This document shows positions 28,007 through 36,383 of a stretch of DNA of 64,000 nucleotides, piece by piece. The notes below the pieces were generated by a model. The model made no database searches. It saw only the letters and a list, made by a program, of their open reading frames with translations, and had not been told where the DNA came from. This stretch comes from Actinomycetota bacterium (GTDB taxonomy: Bacteria; Actinomycetota; Humimicrobiia; Humimicrobiales; Humimicrobiaceae). Numbering within the stretch: position 1 is the stretch's first letter; each line of letters opens with the position of its first letter. The stretch spans positions 1 through 64,000 of the forward strand of contig JAGYMN010000001.1 in assembly GCA_018400395.1 (NCBI GenBank). The letters run 5' to 3'. The position numbers and the translations under genes were made by a program.

Positions 28007-29522
28007 AGATTCTTTCAGCCCTGTAGCTTGCAGATTCAACAATATGCCAGTCTTCTATATTTTCACTGCTGTCAAGATCTGCAATTGTCCTTGCTACTTT
28101 TATTATTCCCGATATCCCTCTGGCAGATAAACTGTACCTTTTGCCTATATTTATTATTGTTTCTGCTTTAACTTTTTTCTCCCTTATCCATCTGTTGATC
28201 AAATTCTGCCCAATTTCTGAATTATAATTAATGTTTCTGTTCCCTTTAAATCTTTTATTTTGAATTTCAATTGCATTTTTTACCCTCTTTTTTATTTGTG
28301 CTGAACTTTCTTCACTGGAATCTTTTATGTAGCTTTCCTCTGTAAGCCTGCTTACAAAAACTCTCATATCTATCCTGTCCATTATTGGTCCTGATAAATT
28401 ACTCCAGTATCTTTTAAGCTCCCTTTCTGTACATTTACAGACATTACTGCTGTCCCCCCAGAATCCACATTTGCATGGATTTGTAGCAGCAACCAGCATA
28501 AAACTGCATGGAAAACAATATGAATACTGGTTTCTTGTAATAACAATTTCCCTGTTTTCTAATGGCTGCCTTAGATCCTCTATAAGGGTGGAAGGAAACT
28601 GTGAAAGTTCATCAAGAAACAATACTCCCCTGTGGGCCAGGCTAATAGCGCCGGGCCTCGGGTTAATTCCTCCGCCTATAAGTCCTGCCCTGCTTATGGT
28701 ATGATGTGGGTTTATGAATGGTCTTCTGGATACAAGACCTTTAATTTTCTCGTTGCAAAGACTGTGTATCCTTGTAACTTCTATCCTCTGATTCATCTCC
28801 ATATCAGGCATTATAGAGATAATCCTTCCTGCAAGCATCGTCTTTCCGCTTCCAGGCGGTCCCACCAGAAGAATATTGTGCATGCCCGCTGCAGCTATCT
28901 CCAGTGCCCTCTTTGCCCTGTATTGTCCTTTTACCTCTGAAAAATCAGGAACAAAATCATTTTTTTCAATTCCTTCAATTTTTTCCTTCTTTAATATAAC
29001 ATCCTCTATATCGTCTTTTACTATAAAACCTGCAGTTTCTTTTAGCGTTTTGCATGGCACTATACCAATTCTTGTGTGGTACCCGGCCAAATTTGCTATC
29101 CCGGCAGGTACAAAAAAATATTTTTTATTATTTTTCACAGCTGTTTCAGCCATTGATATAAGCCCTCTTACAGGATTAATATTCCCGTCGAGTGAGAGCT
29201 CGCCAATAAAACAACTTTCATCAAATCTCTTATCTTTTATCTGGCCGCTCGCTGCCAGTATTGCAATAGCTATGGGAAGATCATAGAGTGAACCTTCCTT
29301 TTTGATATCGGCCGGGGAAAGATTTATTATTATTTTTTTTACAGGAAAATCAAAACCACTGTTAATTATAGCAGATCTGACTCTCTGTCTTGATTCATTT
29401 ACTGCCTTGCCCGGAAGCCCGACTATGTGAAGACCTGGAAGTCCTCTGGATATATGCACTTCAACAGATACTTTTATAGCTTCTATACCCAGTAGGGCAA
29501 AGCTGTCAAGTTTAAAAAACAT
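27999..29522 (-). CDS. comM: ComM/YifB-family AAA+ ATPase (magnesium-chelatase-like)
   Basis: Hexameric helicase for branch migration during recombination of taken-up DNA in relatives. The 507 residues show the N-terminal ChlI-like domain (FALLGIEAIKVSVEVHISRG, GLPGLHIVGLPGKAV), Walker A LLVGPPGSGKTMLAG near residue 215, Walker B VLFLDELSQF, two CxC-type pairs (NPCKCGFWGD, VCKCTERE) and a C-terminal Mg-chelatase domain. A strong promoter ends six bases before the ATG, so the message may be leaderless. It partners dprA. Confidence 0.95.
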   Translation of the reverse strand: MFFKLDSFALLGIEAIKVSVEVHISRGLPGLHIVGLPGKAVNESRQRVRSAIINSGFDFPVKKIIINLSPADIKKEGSLYDLPIAIAILAASGQIKDKRFDESCFIGELSLDGNINPVRGLISMAETAVKNNKKYFFVPAGIANLAGYHTRIGIVPCKTLKETAGFIVKDDIEDVILKKEKIEGIEKNDFVPDFSEVKGQYRAKRALEIAAAGMHNILLVGPPGSGKTMLAGRIISIMPDMEMNQRIEVTRIHSLCNEKIKGLVSRRPFINPHHTISRAGLIGGGINPRPGAISLAHRGVLFLDELSQFPSTLIEDLRQPLENREIVITRNQYSYCFPCSFMLVAATNPCKCGFWGDSSNVCKCTERELKRYWSNLSGPIMDRIDMRVFVSRLTEESYIKDSSEESSAQIKKRVKNAIEIQNKRFKGNRNINYNSEIGQNLINRWIREKKVKAETIINIGKRYSLSARGISGIIKVARTIADLDSSENIEDWHIVESASYRAERIYG

Positions 29523-29528
29523 GCATCA

Positions 29529-29557
29529 ATTATATATTCAATTATGCATTTAAGCAA
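29529..29557 (-). promoter_or_regulatory. Promoter abutting the comM start (leaderless configuration)
   Basis: On the minus strand TTGCTT (29552-29557) and consensus TATAAT (29529-29534) are 17 bases apart. Only TGATGC separates the -10 from the ATG at 29520-29522. A start at the usual distance would fall on the A of the ATG, and there is no Shine-Dalgarno. Confidence 0.65.
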
Positions 29558-29640
29558 TAGCATATAAGGATTGCAAGCCATTAATTGAAAAAACTTTTTA
29601 AACCCTGAATCATTCACCACTGCACTGCCTTCCAGGGCTT

Positions 29641-30225
29641 CTAATATTTATCAGCTTTTTTATTTCTTATTTTTGCTGATTTCTTTCTAAATAATTTGAT
29701 AATAACAACAGCAGTTATCAATATCAGCAAACATGCAGCAATAACCGGCACAACTATAGAAAGAACAGAGGCGGTTGTTGAGGTTATATCTTCAGCAATA
29801 CTAACCGGAACATTTCCAGCTCCACCGGTAGTAGCAGTGACAGCAGGACGTATCACAAGTGATTTAACCGAACTTACACTTCCTGCAACGAACAGGCCGG
29901 CAAGAATGGCAAGAACTGCATTCACATGTGTAATACTGGATGCACTTGCAGCAAAAACAATCGCTCCTGCAGTGGGTCTAACAAAGCTCTGCACAACGTC
30001 ATTTACATGGTTAACCTCTGGTATTTTATCTGCCAGTACTTCAATAATAAGTAGAAAGATAAGTGTACCGATTATCCACCAGGAGGTCATTGCATCCCAG
30101 GGCGCATTAAGTTTAATTAGATCTGTAAACTTTGCCAGAAGCGAGATAACCAGTAATGGAATGTATGCATTCAACCCCGCACTTGCCGAAAGTCCGAAAG
30201 CTGAAACAATATTAAAGATCTCCAT
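29641..30225 (-). CDS. DUF4126-family membrane protein
   Basis: Predicted inner-membrane protein of unknown function. The 194 residues hold about four to five hydrophobic segments (residues 5-35, 48-68, 84-118, 150-178) and a Lys-rich cytoplasmic tail. FGLSASAGLNAYIPLL at the N-terminus and the Gly/Pro-rich VRPAVTATTGGAGN are the features that suggest the family. It is 11 bases after the zinc protease gene and probably shares its transcript. Family assignment is from memory of the motif. Confidence 0.75.
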   Translation of the reverse strand: MEIFNIVSAFGLSASAGLNAYIPLLVISLLAKFTDLIKLNAPWDAMTSWWIIGTLIFLLIIEVLADKIPEVNHVNDVVQSFVRPTAGAIVFAASASSITHVNAVLAILAGLFVAGSVSSVKSLVIRPAVTATTGGAGNVPVSIAEDITSTTASVLSIVVPVIAACLLILITAVVIIKLFRKKSAKIRNKKADKY

Positions 30226-30236
30226 ACTATCTTTTT

Positions 30237-31094
30237 TTATAGGTCATCGGTATTAAAAGTATCACCATCTTCTATGGATCCTGACTCAAATCCCTTAAAA
30301 AACCATCTCTGCCTCTGCTCTGAAGTACCGTGAGTAAAGCTATCAGGCACAACATATCCCTGATATTGTTTTTGAATACGGTCATCCCCAACAGCACTTG
30401 CTGCATTCAGGGCTTCTTCCAGATCCCCTTCTTCAAGAAGATTCAATCTTTCCATGTAATGTGCTACCACACCTGCGAAGTAATCTGCCTGCAGTTCAAG
30501 GCGTACATTATATTCATTGGCCTCAACCTCGCTTACCTGCGACTGCATGTACTGTACATCATCCATAATTCCCAGAAGAGTCTGCACGTGGTGGCCGACC
30601 TCATGTGCAATCACATAAGCTATCGCAAAATCCCCGGGCGCCTGGAACCTTTGATGCAGTTCTTCAAAAAAGCTTAAGTCTATATATACTTTTTGGTCTG
30701 CAGGACAATAAAATGGGCCTGTCGCAGAACCTGCCATTCCACATGCAGATTCAACATATTCTGTATACAAAACCAGTCCAGGTTCAATATAATCCATGCC
30801 TTCCCTGGCAAATAACTCGGTCCATACATCTTCAGTCTCTGCCAGTACAACCGATACAAACCGGGCAAGTTCATCTTCCTGCTCTGTTGACTGATAGGTA
30901 TCAGAGGCTGCCTGAGAATCAAGGCCAACATTAAATATTTGCGAAAGATCTCCACCCCCGCAGAGTGTCAGGATAACTACGACAATTATTATTAATATCC
31001 CTCCGCCTATTCCGCCACCAATAGTAGTTCTCCTGACCCTGGCGCTCCTTCGGTCTTCTACATTAGAACTCTGCCTTCTATCCTGCCATTTCAT
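30237..31094 (-). CDS. Neutral zinc metallopeptidase, YpfJ family
   Basis: Predicted membrane-anchored zinc peptidase of unknown substrate. The 285 residues have an Arg-rich N-terminus, one membrane helix (about 27-45) placing the catalytic part outside, a likely disulphide pair (CGMAGSATGPFYC, 118-130), HExxH as HEVGHH (164-169), and the third-ligand region ELQADYFAG. The end (TFNTDDL) matches the family's typical acidic tail. It is the first gene of a two-gene unit with the DUF4126 gene. Confidence 0.88.
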   Translation of the reverse strand: MKWQDRRQSSNVEDRRSARVRRTTIGGGIGGGILIIIVVVILTLCGGGDLSQIFNVGLDSQAASDTYQSTEQEDELARFVSVVLAETEDVWTELFAREGMDYIEPGLVLYTEYVESACGMAGSATGPFYCPADQKVYIDLSFFEELHQRFQAPGDFAIAYVIAHEVGHHVQTLLGIMDDVQYMQSQVSEVEANEYNVRLELQADYFAGVVAHYMERLNLLEEGDLEEALNAASAVGDDRIQKQYQGYVVPDSFTHGTSEQRQRWFFKGFESGSIEDGDTFNTDDL

Positions 31095-31158
31095 AGTATT
31101 TTCTCTTTAAATAAATTGACAATCTTGTCACCAGACCGTAATCAATCCTCCATAAAAT

Positions 31159-31167
31159 ATTATATCA
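31159..31167 (-). promoter_or_regulatory. Extended -10 promoter of the zinc protease-DUF4126 unit
   Basis: TGATATAAT on the minus strand, with the consensus TATAAT at 31159-31164 and a TG one base upstream. No clear -35 element. It is about 65 bases before ATG 31094. Confidence 0.5.
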
Positions 31168-31239
31168 GAAAATTATAATAAAGAATTCATTGTAAACCTG
31201 ATTATTATAATAATAATTTTACTTTCTTTTTTACTAAAG

Positions 31240-31248
31240 TGATATAAT
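31240..31248 (+). promoter_or_regulatory. Extended -10 promoter of the plus-strand orphan gene
   Basis: TGATATAAT on the plus strand, with TATAAT at 31243-31248 and the same nine bases as the divergent promoter at 31159-31167. No good -35 element. It lies about 43 bases before ATG 31291. Confidence 0.5.
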
Positions 31249-31290
31249 TTTATACCGATAATTATATTTTAATCACTATCATAATATACA

Positions 31291-31719
31291 ATGTTTATAA
31301 CAGTAACAAAAATAGAAACCGAGAACTGCCTTAGAGAGATTTTAAAAAAAGAAGGCTATTCGCTTAATAATAAAAAGGGTCTGGCCAGACTCGGTCCTGA
31401 TATTAAGGCTGTAAGGGATAAAGAAGATTGGTATATCGAAGTAACTGGTTCTGAAAAATCAGGCCGCAGGCGGGTTGAGGATTTCTACCATGCATTTTTC
31501 AGATCCATATCAAGACTTAACAATAAAGAATGTAAACATATTGTAATAGCCGTTCCCGAGATTTTAAGAAAAATCTTACCAATCAGGGCAAGGGTATACA
31601 AAATTGCATGGAAAAGAATTGCAGAAGCTTTCCCTGAACTTGAAATCTGGCTTGTTGATACTGCCAATAAAAAATATCAGACTACTTCCTGGAGTTACTG
31701 GCTCAAACAGGGTGAATAA
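31291..31719 (+). CDS. Hypothetical protein with PD-(D/E)XK nuclease-like features
   Basis: I do not know this gene. The 142 residues suggest a restriction-endonuclease-like fold: GPDIKAV (35-41), a charged turn, then WYIEVTG (47-53), resembling the PD...ExK pattern but with Thr where Lys is expected, followed by Lys/Arg-rich helices and alternating hydrophobic strands (HIVIAVPEIL, EIWLVDT). An inactive or metal-altered nuclease, or a DNA-binding protein with the same fold, are both possible. It is one of two plus-strand genes in the window, stands alone, has its own promoter, and lacks a clear Shine-Dalgarno. Confidence 0.6.
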   Translation: MFITVTKIETENCLREILKKEGYSLNNKKGLARLGPDIKAVRDKEDWYIEVTGSEKSGRRRVEDFYHAFFRSISRLNNKECKHIVIAVPEILRKILPIRARVYKIAWKRIAEAFPELEIWLVDTANKKYQTTSWSYWLKQGE

Positions 31720-31822
31720 TTATTTTATTGAATTGAAAATGCTGACTCATTACCTGTTCTAAACCTTTATAACCCGGGCTTTTTAATTATAATAACCAAA
31801 AAATTTTTTATATTCAAAATGG

Positions 31823-32171
31823 CTATTTCTTTTTTAGTTCAGGAGGCAGTTCGGAAATATTAAAAACCTGTCCGGGATTGATTAGATTTACATCTTTTAT
31901 TTCATCCTTATTAGCACTCTGTATCAGTTCATAGTATTTTTTTGCTATAGCACTTAAAGTATCACTTTTTTTACAGTGTGTTTTGCAATTATTCCCGGCT
32001 CTTTTTTAACACCATAAACCCCCGGGGCCGATCCTGCTCTTCTTGCGCTTGTCCTTAACCGGGATGATGCAGCCCCAAGTCTCAACTTCTTATCTGCTTC
32101 CATTTTTTCCATTTTCTTCCTGGATGCCTCGGCGCGTGCCTTTGCAATTTTTGCCTGTCAAATATACCCAT
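31823..32171 (-). pseudogene. Small LysM-domain protein gene with two one-base frameshifts
   Basis: No single frame covers this gene, but three pieces join smoothly. From ATG 32171 (after GGAGGG) MGIFD; then, if one A is added near 32156, KAKIAKARAEASRKKMEKM and a basic linker GAASSRLRTSARRAG; then, after adding an A to the A7 run near 31971-31977, the LysM domain HTVKKSDTLSAIAKKYYE ... NLINPGQVFNI, ending at TAG 31823. The repaired product is about 116 residues with no signal peptide. LysM domains bind peptidoglycan. Two independent one-base losses in or near A-runs mean either decay or sequencing error. Confidence 0.8.
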
Positions 32172-32426
32172 TTTCCCTCCTATCTTGAAGTAACTTAGGC
32201 TCCCGTCATGATCCTTTTCAAGGGCATTTGATATCGCCCTGGCTTACTGCTCATTAGAAGCATTTTTATCATTTTAGTAAAAACACGGGATATTTGATTC
32301 ATAAAATAATGCGGCAAACAAATAATAGACCTGTAAAAATAAATTTAATTTACTCCAGTGTAGCCCGGAATCATAATTACACAAATAATCTTTTTGCCAT
32401 TTATTTTCTTTCTAAAATTTCCTGTT
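32172..32426. other. Gene-free stretch between yraN and the LysM gene
   Basis: No complete gene seen. Immediately upstream of the LysM gene one minus-strand frame reads AISNALEKDHDGSLSYF, reminiscent of the ends of DUF937-type proteins, but it is interrupted by TAA a few codons earlier. A short inverted repeat AGGGC-ATTTGATATC-GCCCT overlaps it (32221-32240). The rest is AT-rich sequence without clear signals. Confidence 0.4.
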
Positions 32427-32852
32427 TTAAAAAGCATTTTTCATATGCTTTATGCTGCAGAATTTTTCTGGATTTAAAGCAAGTTTTTTCAAGTTCCCGA
32501 AACCCCTATAATATTTTTCCAATTCTTTCCTGTTTATCTGTATGGATATAACATCAAATCTTGCATTAATTTTATAACAATTATTCTCAGCAAGAAATAT
32601 CTCTGCAACCTTTCTTATTCTCCTGCTCCTCGCAGGGACTATGCTTTCTTCCGGTAAGCCAAAATATTTCGAAGTCCTCGTCTTAACCTCTAAAAATATC
32701 AGTGTATTATCTTTCTCTGCTATAATGTCTATCTCTCCTGCCGGAATGAGATAATTTTTCTCAATTATATGGTGTCCCGTTTTTTTCAGATGTTCCCCTG
32801 CTATCAACTCGCCTATGGTCCCAATCTGTTTTTTATTCCACAAAAGGTCCAT
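32427..32852 (-). CDS. yraN: YraN/UPF0102 family nuclease-like protein
   Basis: Small PD-(D/E)XK-fold protein of uncertain role, nearly always next to rnhB. The 141 residues show GTIGELIAGEHLKKTGH at the N-terminus and the putative active site GEIDII (39-44, Asp 42) and FLEVKTRTS (53-61, Glu 55 and Lys 57). The gene overlaps rnhB by 20 bases, so translation is probably coupled. Holliday-junction resolvase activity has been proposed for the family but is not settled. Confidence 0.92.
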   Translation of the reverse strand: MDLLWNKKQIGTIGELIAGEHLKKTGHHIIEKNYLIPAGEIDIIAEKDNTLIFLEVKTRTSKYFGLPEESIVPARSRRIRKVAEIFLAENNCYKINARFDVISIQINRKELEKYYRGFGNLKKLALNPEKFCSIKHMKNAF

Positions 32853-33507
32853 CCCTGAAATCTTTTACCCCCTTAAAGCTCATCCTGTGTACGCTTGTAG
32901 GACCATATTTTTTTATGGACAAAAGATGCTCCCTGGTTCCGTATCCCATATTATGATCAAAACCGTACTCCGGAAATAAAAGGGCCATTTTTTTCATCAT
33001 CCTGTCCCTTGTTACCTTCGCCATTATTGAAGCTGCTGCAATAGAAATACTTCTCTGGTCCCCTTCCAGGATAGGTATAAATCCTGTCTTGCTCGATGAG
33101 GTCAGCATGTCGCTGCTTATGTTTATAAAATCTGATATTATTATATCCGGTTTAACCTTTAGACCTGTAGCAGCCATATCAAAAGCCATTATATTTGCTT
33201 TTGTTATTTTGTTCTTATCTATTTCTTCCGGGCTTATTTCCGCTACAGACCATGATATGCATGAATCTTTTATCTTTTCAAAAAGCCCTTCTCTTTCAGC
33301 GGGAGAAATTTTTTTAGAATCATCAATTCTCTCTATCAACAGCTTTTTCCGGTCAAGTATAACTGCTGCTGCAACCAGCGGGCCTGCCAGAGAGCCTCTT
33401 CCGACTTCATCAACCCCTGCTACAAGATCATAGCCCATACAGTATAGCTCATCCTCACAAAAGCAGAGATTGTTTAGTCTTTTAATTTCAGAAAAATCCA
33501 TTTTCAC
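32833..33507 (-). CDS. rnhB: Ribonuclease HII
   Basis: Removes ribonucleotides misplaced in DNA and RNA in RNA:DNA hybrids. The 224 residues carry the catalytic DEVGRGSLAGP (about 33-43, Asp and Glu), DDSKKISPAERE, the later acidic residues in IISDF and LEGDQRS, and SIAAASIMAKVTRDR. An N-terminal extension of roughly 25 residues precedes the core. It follows lepB by 11 bases. Confidence 0.96.
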   Translation of the reverse strand: MKMDFSEIKRLNNLCFCEDELYCMGYDLVAGVDEVGRGSLAGPLVAAAVILDRKKLLIERIDDSKKISPAEREGLFEKIKDSCISWSVAEISPEEIDKNKITKANIMAFDMAATGLKVKPDIIISDFINISSDMLTSSSKTGFIPILEGDQRSISIAAASIMAKVTRDRMMKKMALLFPEYGFDHNMGYGTREHLLSIKKYGPTSVHRMSFKGVKDFRDGPFVE

Positions 33508-33518
33508 AGATTAAAACA

Positions 33519-34061
33519 TTACCACCTCGAAGGCGGCCAGTATACTATAAGAAATTCCCCAAATATATTTTCCTCAGGAATCATACCAAAATATCTGCTG
33601 TCAAAACTATTATTCCTGTTATCTCCCATCACGAATATTTCATTTTCACCAACTGCAAATGTCTTATTAAGGTATTCTATGCTCTGTCCGGACATTATAT
33701 AATTTTCCATCATTTTTTCACCGTTTACGAATATATTTCCCTCACCGGTGAGCATTATTTCGTCACCTTCTATTCCTATTACCCTTTTTACCAGGTCTTT
33801 ATCCTCTTCTATAGTAGAATGAAAACCTACTATATCCCCTCTCTCAATGCTTCCTAATTTATATGATAGTTTATTTATTATTACCCTGTCTCCTACCATA
33901 AGGGTAGGTTCCATAGAAGGAGTTGGGACAATGAATGGTTCAAATATGAATATTCTTATAAGGATGGCCAATATAACTGCACCTATAACAGCAATAAGAT
34001 AGCCCAGTGCTTCATGTATCGCTTCACTGGTTTTACTGCCATTTTTTTTAAAATCAGGCAT
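33519..34061 (-). CDS. lepB: Signal peptidase I
   Basis: Membrane serine protease that removes signal peptides from exported proteins. The 180 residues have one N-terminal membrane helix (about 20-42), then the catalytic Ser 49 in PTPSMEPTL and the Lys 92 in DLVKRVIG, plus the box GDNRNNSFDSRYFG. The single anchor is typical of Gram-positive enzymes. It lies between rplS and rnhB, the usual order. Confidence 0.96.
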   Translation of the reverse strand: MPDFKKNGSKTSEAIHEALGYLIAVIGAVILAILIRIFIFEPFIVPTPSMEPTLMVGDRVIINKLSYKLGSIERGDIVGFHSTIEEDKDLVKRVIGIEGDEIMLTGEGNIFVNGEKMMENYIMSGQSIEYLNKTFAVGENEIFVMGDNRNNSFDSRYFGMIPEENIFGEFLIVYWPPSRW

Positions 34062-34077
34062 TAGATTACATAACTGC

Positions 34078-34422
34078 TTACTTTTTTATTTTTACTTTTG
34101 CCTTTTTTCCAACCATGCCTCTCAGGTAATACAATTTTGCCCTTCTGACTATACCTTCATCTATTCTCTCTATTGACTGTATTACCGGGGAATGCAAAAG
34201 AAAGGTCCTTTCGACACCTATGTTATTAAAAGAAATCTTCCTCACGGTAAAAGTCTTATTAATGCCTGAACCCTGTTTCTTTATAACTCTTCCCTCAAAT
34301 GCCTGAATGCGGTCTTTGTTTTCCTCGCTTATCTTTATGCTGACTCTCACTCTATCACCGGGTTTGAAGCCTGTGATGTCTTCCTTTAAATATTTATTTT
34401 CAAGCTTGTCTATTTTATTCAT
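34078..34422 (-). CDS. rplS: 50S ribosomal protein L19
   Basis: Large-subunit protein at the interface with the 30S. The 114 residues show FKPGDRVRVSIKI, RIQAFEGRVIKKQGSGINKTFTV (split, residues 37-59) and YYLRGMVGKKAKVK at the end, all conserved. ATG 34422 follows GGAG with a 7-base gap. It is 55 bases after trmD. Confidence 0.97.
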   Translation of the reverse strand: MNKIDKLENKYLKEDITGFKPGDRVRVSIKISEENKDRIQAFEGRVIKKQGSGINKTFTVRKISFNNIGVERTFLLHSPVIQSIERIDEGIVRRAKLYYLRGMVGKKAKVKIKK

Positions 34423-34477
34423 GTCTTCACTCCAGAATCAATAATTAAATGGATAAAACCTATAAAATATAATTAAT

Positions 34478-35176
34478 TTAGTGATTTTTGTCAAACAAAT
34501 CCGGTCTTCTTTTTTTTGTTATCTCAATTGATTTTTTTATTCTCCACTTTTTAATCTCTCCATGATCTCCGCTGAGCAGTACTTCAGGAACTTCTATCCC
34601 CCTGTATTCAGGGGGTCTTGTATACTGGGGCCAGTCCAGAAGGCCAGTCTCAAAAGATTCTGAATCTATTGATTCTTTTTTACCTAAAACCCCCGGGATC
34701 AGCCTTATTATCCCATCAAGTATTACCATTGCCGGCAGTTCACCCCCTGTAAGCACATAATCCCCAATTGATATCTCCATGTCTACTGACAGGTCTGTAA
34801 ATCTCTGGTCTACACCCTCGTATCTACCGCATATAAGAATAATATTTTCCAGCAATGACATTTTTTTTAAGATTTTCTGATTAAGTTTTTTGCCTGCAGG
34901 ACTGAGCATAACAGTTTTTTGAAGTTTACTTTTACTGATACAATTTACTTTCTTTATATGATTTACGGCCCTGTCCAGAGGGCCTGCCTTCATTACCATT
35001 CCCGGCCCTCCGCCATAAGGCCTGTCATCTATTTTCCCGTGTTTATCTATCGAAAAATCCCTGAGATTGTATATATTAAGAGTGCATAAACCTTTTTTAA
35101 AAGCTTCCTTTATTACTCCATATTCAACAATATTTTTAAATATTTCAGGAAAAATTGTAATAATATCAAAAATCAT
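34478..35176 (-). CDS. trmD: tRNA (guanine-37-N1)-methyltransferase
   Basis: SPOUT-class enzyme that methylates G37 next to the anticodon and prevents frameshifting. The 232 residues show the trefoil-knot region ICGRYEGVDQRF and SIGDYVLTGGELPAM, and the N-terminal FDIITIFPEIF. It lies in the standard rpsP-khpA-rimM-trmD-rplS cluster, 32 bases after rimM. Confidence 0.97.
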   Translation of the reverse strand: MIFDIITIFPEIFKNIVEYGVIKEAFKKGLCTLNIYNLRDFSIDKHGKIDDRPYGGGPGMVMKAGPLDRAVNHIKKVNCISKSKLQKTVMLSPAGKKLNQKILKKMSLLENIILICGRYEGVDQRFTDLSVDMEISIGDYVLTGGELPAMVILDGIIRLIPGVLGKKESIDSESFETGLLDWPQYTRPPEYRGIEVPEVLLSGDHGEIKKWRIKKSIEITKKRRPDLFDKNH

Positions 35177-35208
35177 TATTTTTTTTACAGGATAATATTA
35201 TTGGAAAA

Positions 35209-35766
35209 TCAAATATATTCAGGGATTTTTTTAATTATAATTATCTTTCTGGCAATATCTATTTCTTCTATATAATCCTTTACAAAAGGTATATAAAAAA
35301 CTTTGGGAGAAGCAGCTTTCTTTTTATCTTTATCTTTTTTTTCCGGCCTGACCATAAGAATCTCATTGGCAGGCAGTACATCCACTCTTTCTACTTTTCC
35401 CAGAGCATTTCCAGTTTTAAGGATTACCCTGCATCCTTCCAGATCGTCTATCCAGAACTCATTATATCCGGGAGACGGTGCGTCTCCTGATAATCTATAT
35501 AATTCTTCTCCACTTATCCTGCGAGCATCTTCCCTGCTGTCGATTCCCTTAAATTTAATAATCGCTTCTCTGGTACTTTTTGTTTTCTTAAAATATATAC
35601 TTTCTATTATTGCTATTCTTGAACATTCCCTGTCAAGATATAATACCTGGCCCTCAGAAATAGAATCAGGATAGTCCGTAAGCAGCATAACACTTGATTC
35701 GCCCTTTATGCCATGCGGCTTTTTGACTATCCCGATCAACCTAGCATCTGCATATTCCTGCGACAT
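35209..35766 (-). CDS. rimM: 16S rRNA maturation factor RimM
   Basis: Assists assembly of the 30S head, partly through ribosomal protein S19. The 185 residues include the N-terminal beta-barrel (IGIVKKPHGIKGE, FKGIDSREDARRI) and a PRC-barrel C-terminus (LEGCRVILKTGNALGKV, FIPFVKDYI). A Lys-rich insertion (KKDKDKKKAASPK) lies at about 141-154. Confidence 0.95.
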   Translation of the reverse strand: MSQEYADARLIGIVKKPHGIKGESSVMLLTDYPDSISEGQVLYLDRECSRIAIIESIYFKKTKSTREAIIKFKGIDSREDARRISGEELYRLSGDAPSPGYNEFWIDDLEGCRVILKTGNALGKVERVDVLPANEILMVRPEKKDKDKKKAASPKVFYIPFVKDYIEEIDIARKIIIIKKIPEYI

Positions 35767-35797
35767 TTATTTTTTTTCAAAGATAAAATAAATAGTG

Positions 35798-36037
35798 TCA
35801 GTCAATTATCTTAACTATTGAAGATTTTCCTCTTTTGGCAGAGGCAGCTCTCATAATAATCCTTAAAGCATTTGCAGTGCGTCCCTTTTTCCCTATTACC
35901 TTTCCCAGATCATCTTCTGCGACCTTGAGCTTGAAAATTATGGTTTTTTCGTCTTCTTCCTCCTCTTCAATCTCTACATTATCTGGATTGTCAACCAGCT
36001 CCTTAACCATGTACTCTAGTAGTTCTTTCACTTCCAT
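35798..36037 (-). CDS. khpA: KH-domain RNA-binding protein KhpA
   Basis: Small single-KH protein that binds RNA, often with KhpB, and affects cell size in some Gram-positives. The 79 residues contain the GxxG loop in LGKVIGKKGRTANALR and a short acidic stretch (EEEEEDEKT) in the middle. It follows rpsP by 22 bases, its standard place. Confidence 0.95.
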   Translation of the reverse strand: MEVKELLEYMVKELVDNPDNVEIEEEEEDEKTIIFKLKVAEDDLGKVIGKKGRTANALRIIMRAASAKRGKSSIVKIID

Positions 36038-36059
36038 ACCTCCAAGTTTAATTGTTTAA

Positions 36060-36305
36060 CTACACCTTTAGGTCTACTATTTTAAATATCTTTTCCACTG
36101 TGTTTGAGGGTTTCGCCCCTTTCTTGATCCATTCCACAGCTCTTTCTTTATCAAGGACAACAGTAGAAGGATCTGTTTTTGGATCATATGTTCCAATCTT
36201 TTCTATAAATTTCCCATCCCGCGGTGACCTGCTGTCTGTCACTACAATCCGGTAATAGGGTTGCTTTTTTGCACCAATCCTGGTCAATCTTATCTTTACA
36301 CTCAA
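36060..36305 (-). CDS. rpsP: 30S ribosomal protein S16
   Basis: Small-subunit assembly protein. The 81 residues show [20 protein letters not shown] and [14 protein letters not shown]. The start is TTG 36305 after GGAGG with a 9-base gap. The initiation region closely repeats that of rpsO. It follows ffh by 78 bases. Confidence 0.97.
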   Translation of the reverse strand: MSVKIRLTRIGAKKQPYYRIVVTDSRSPRDGKFIEKIGTYDPKTDPSTVVLDKERAVEWIKKGAKPSNTVEKIFKIVDLKV

Positions 36306-36383
36306 TCCGATATACCTCCAACTCTAAAAAATATCTTATGACTTTATAATTATATAGTTTTATTTTTAACTTGCAAAATATTT

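Noticed and set aside
31720..31822. Terminator after the plus-strand orphan gene
   Set aside because: The CCCGGG followed by T5 near 31779 lacks a real stem; TTATAA repeats are too weak to call.
32195..32245. tRNA-like or mobile-element end near the AGGGC/GCCCT repeat
   Set aside because: No cloverleaf arms, no CCA, no flanking duplication; just a short inverted repeat.
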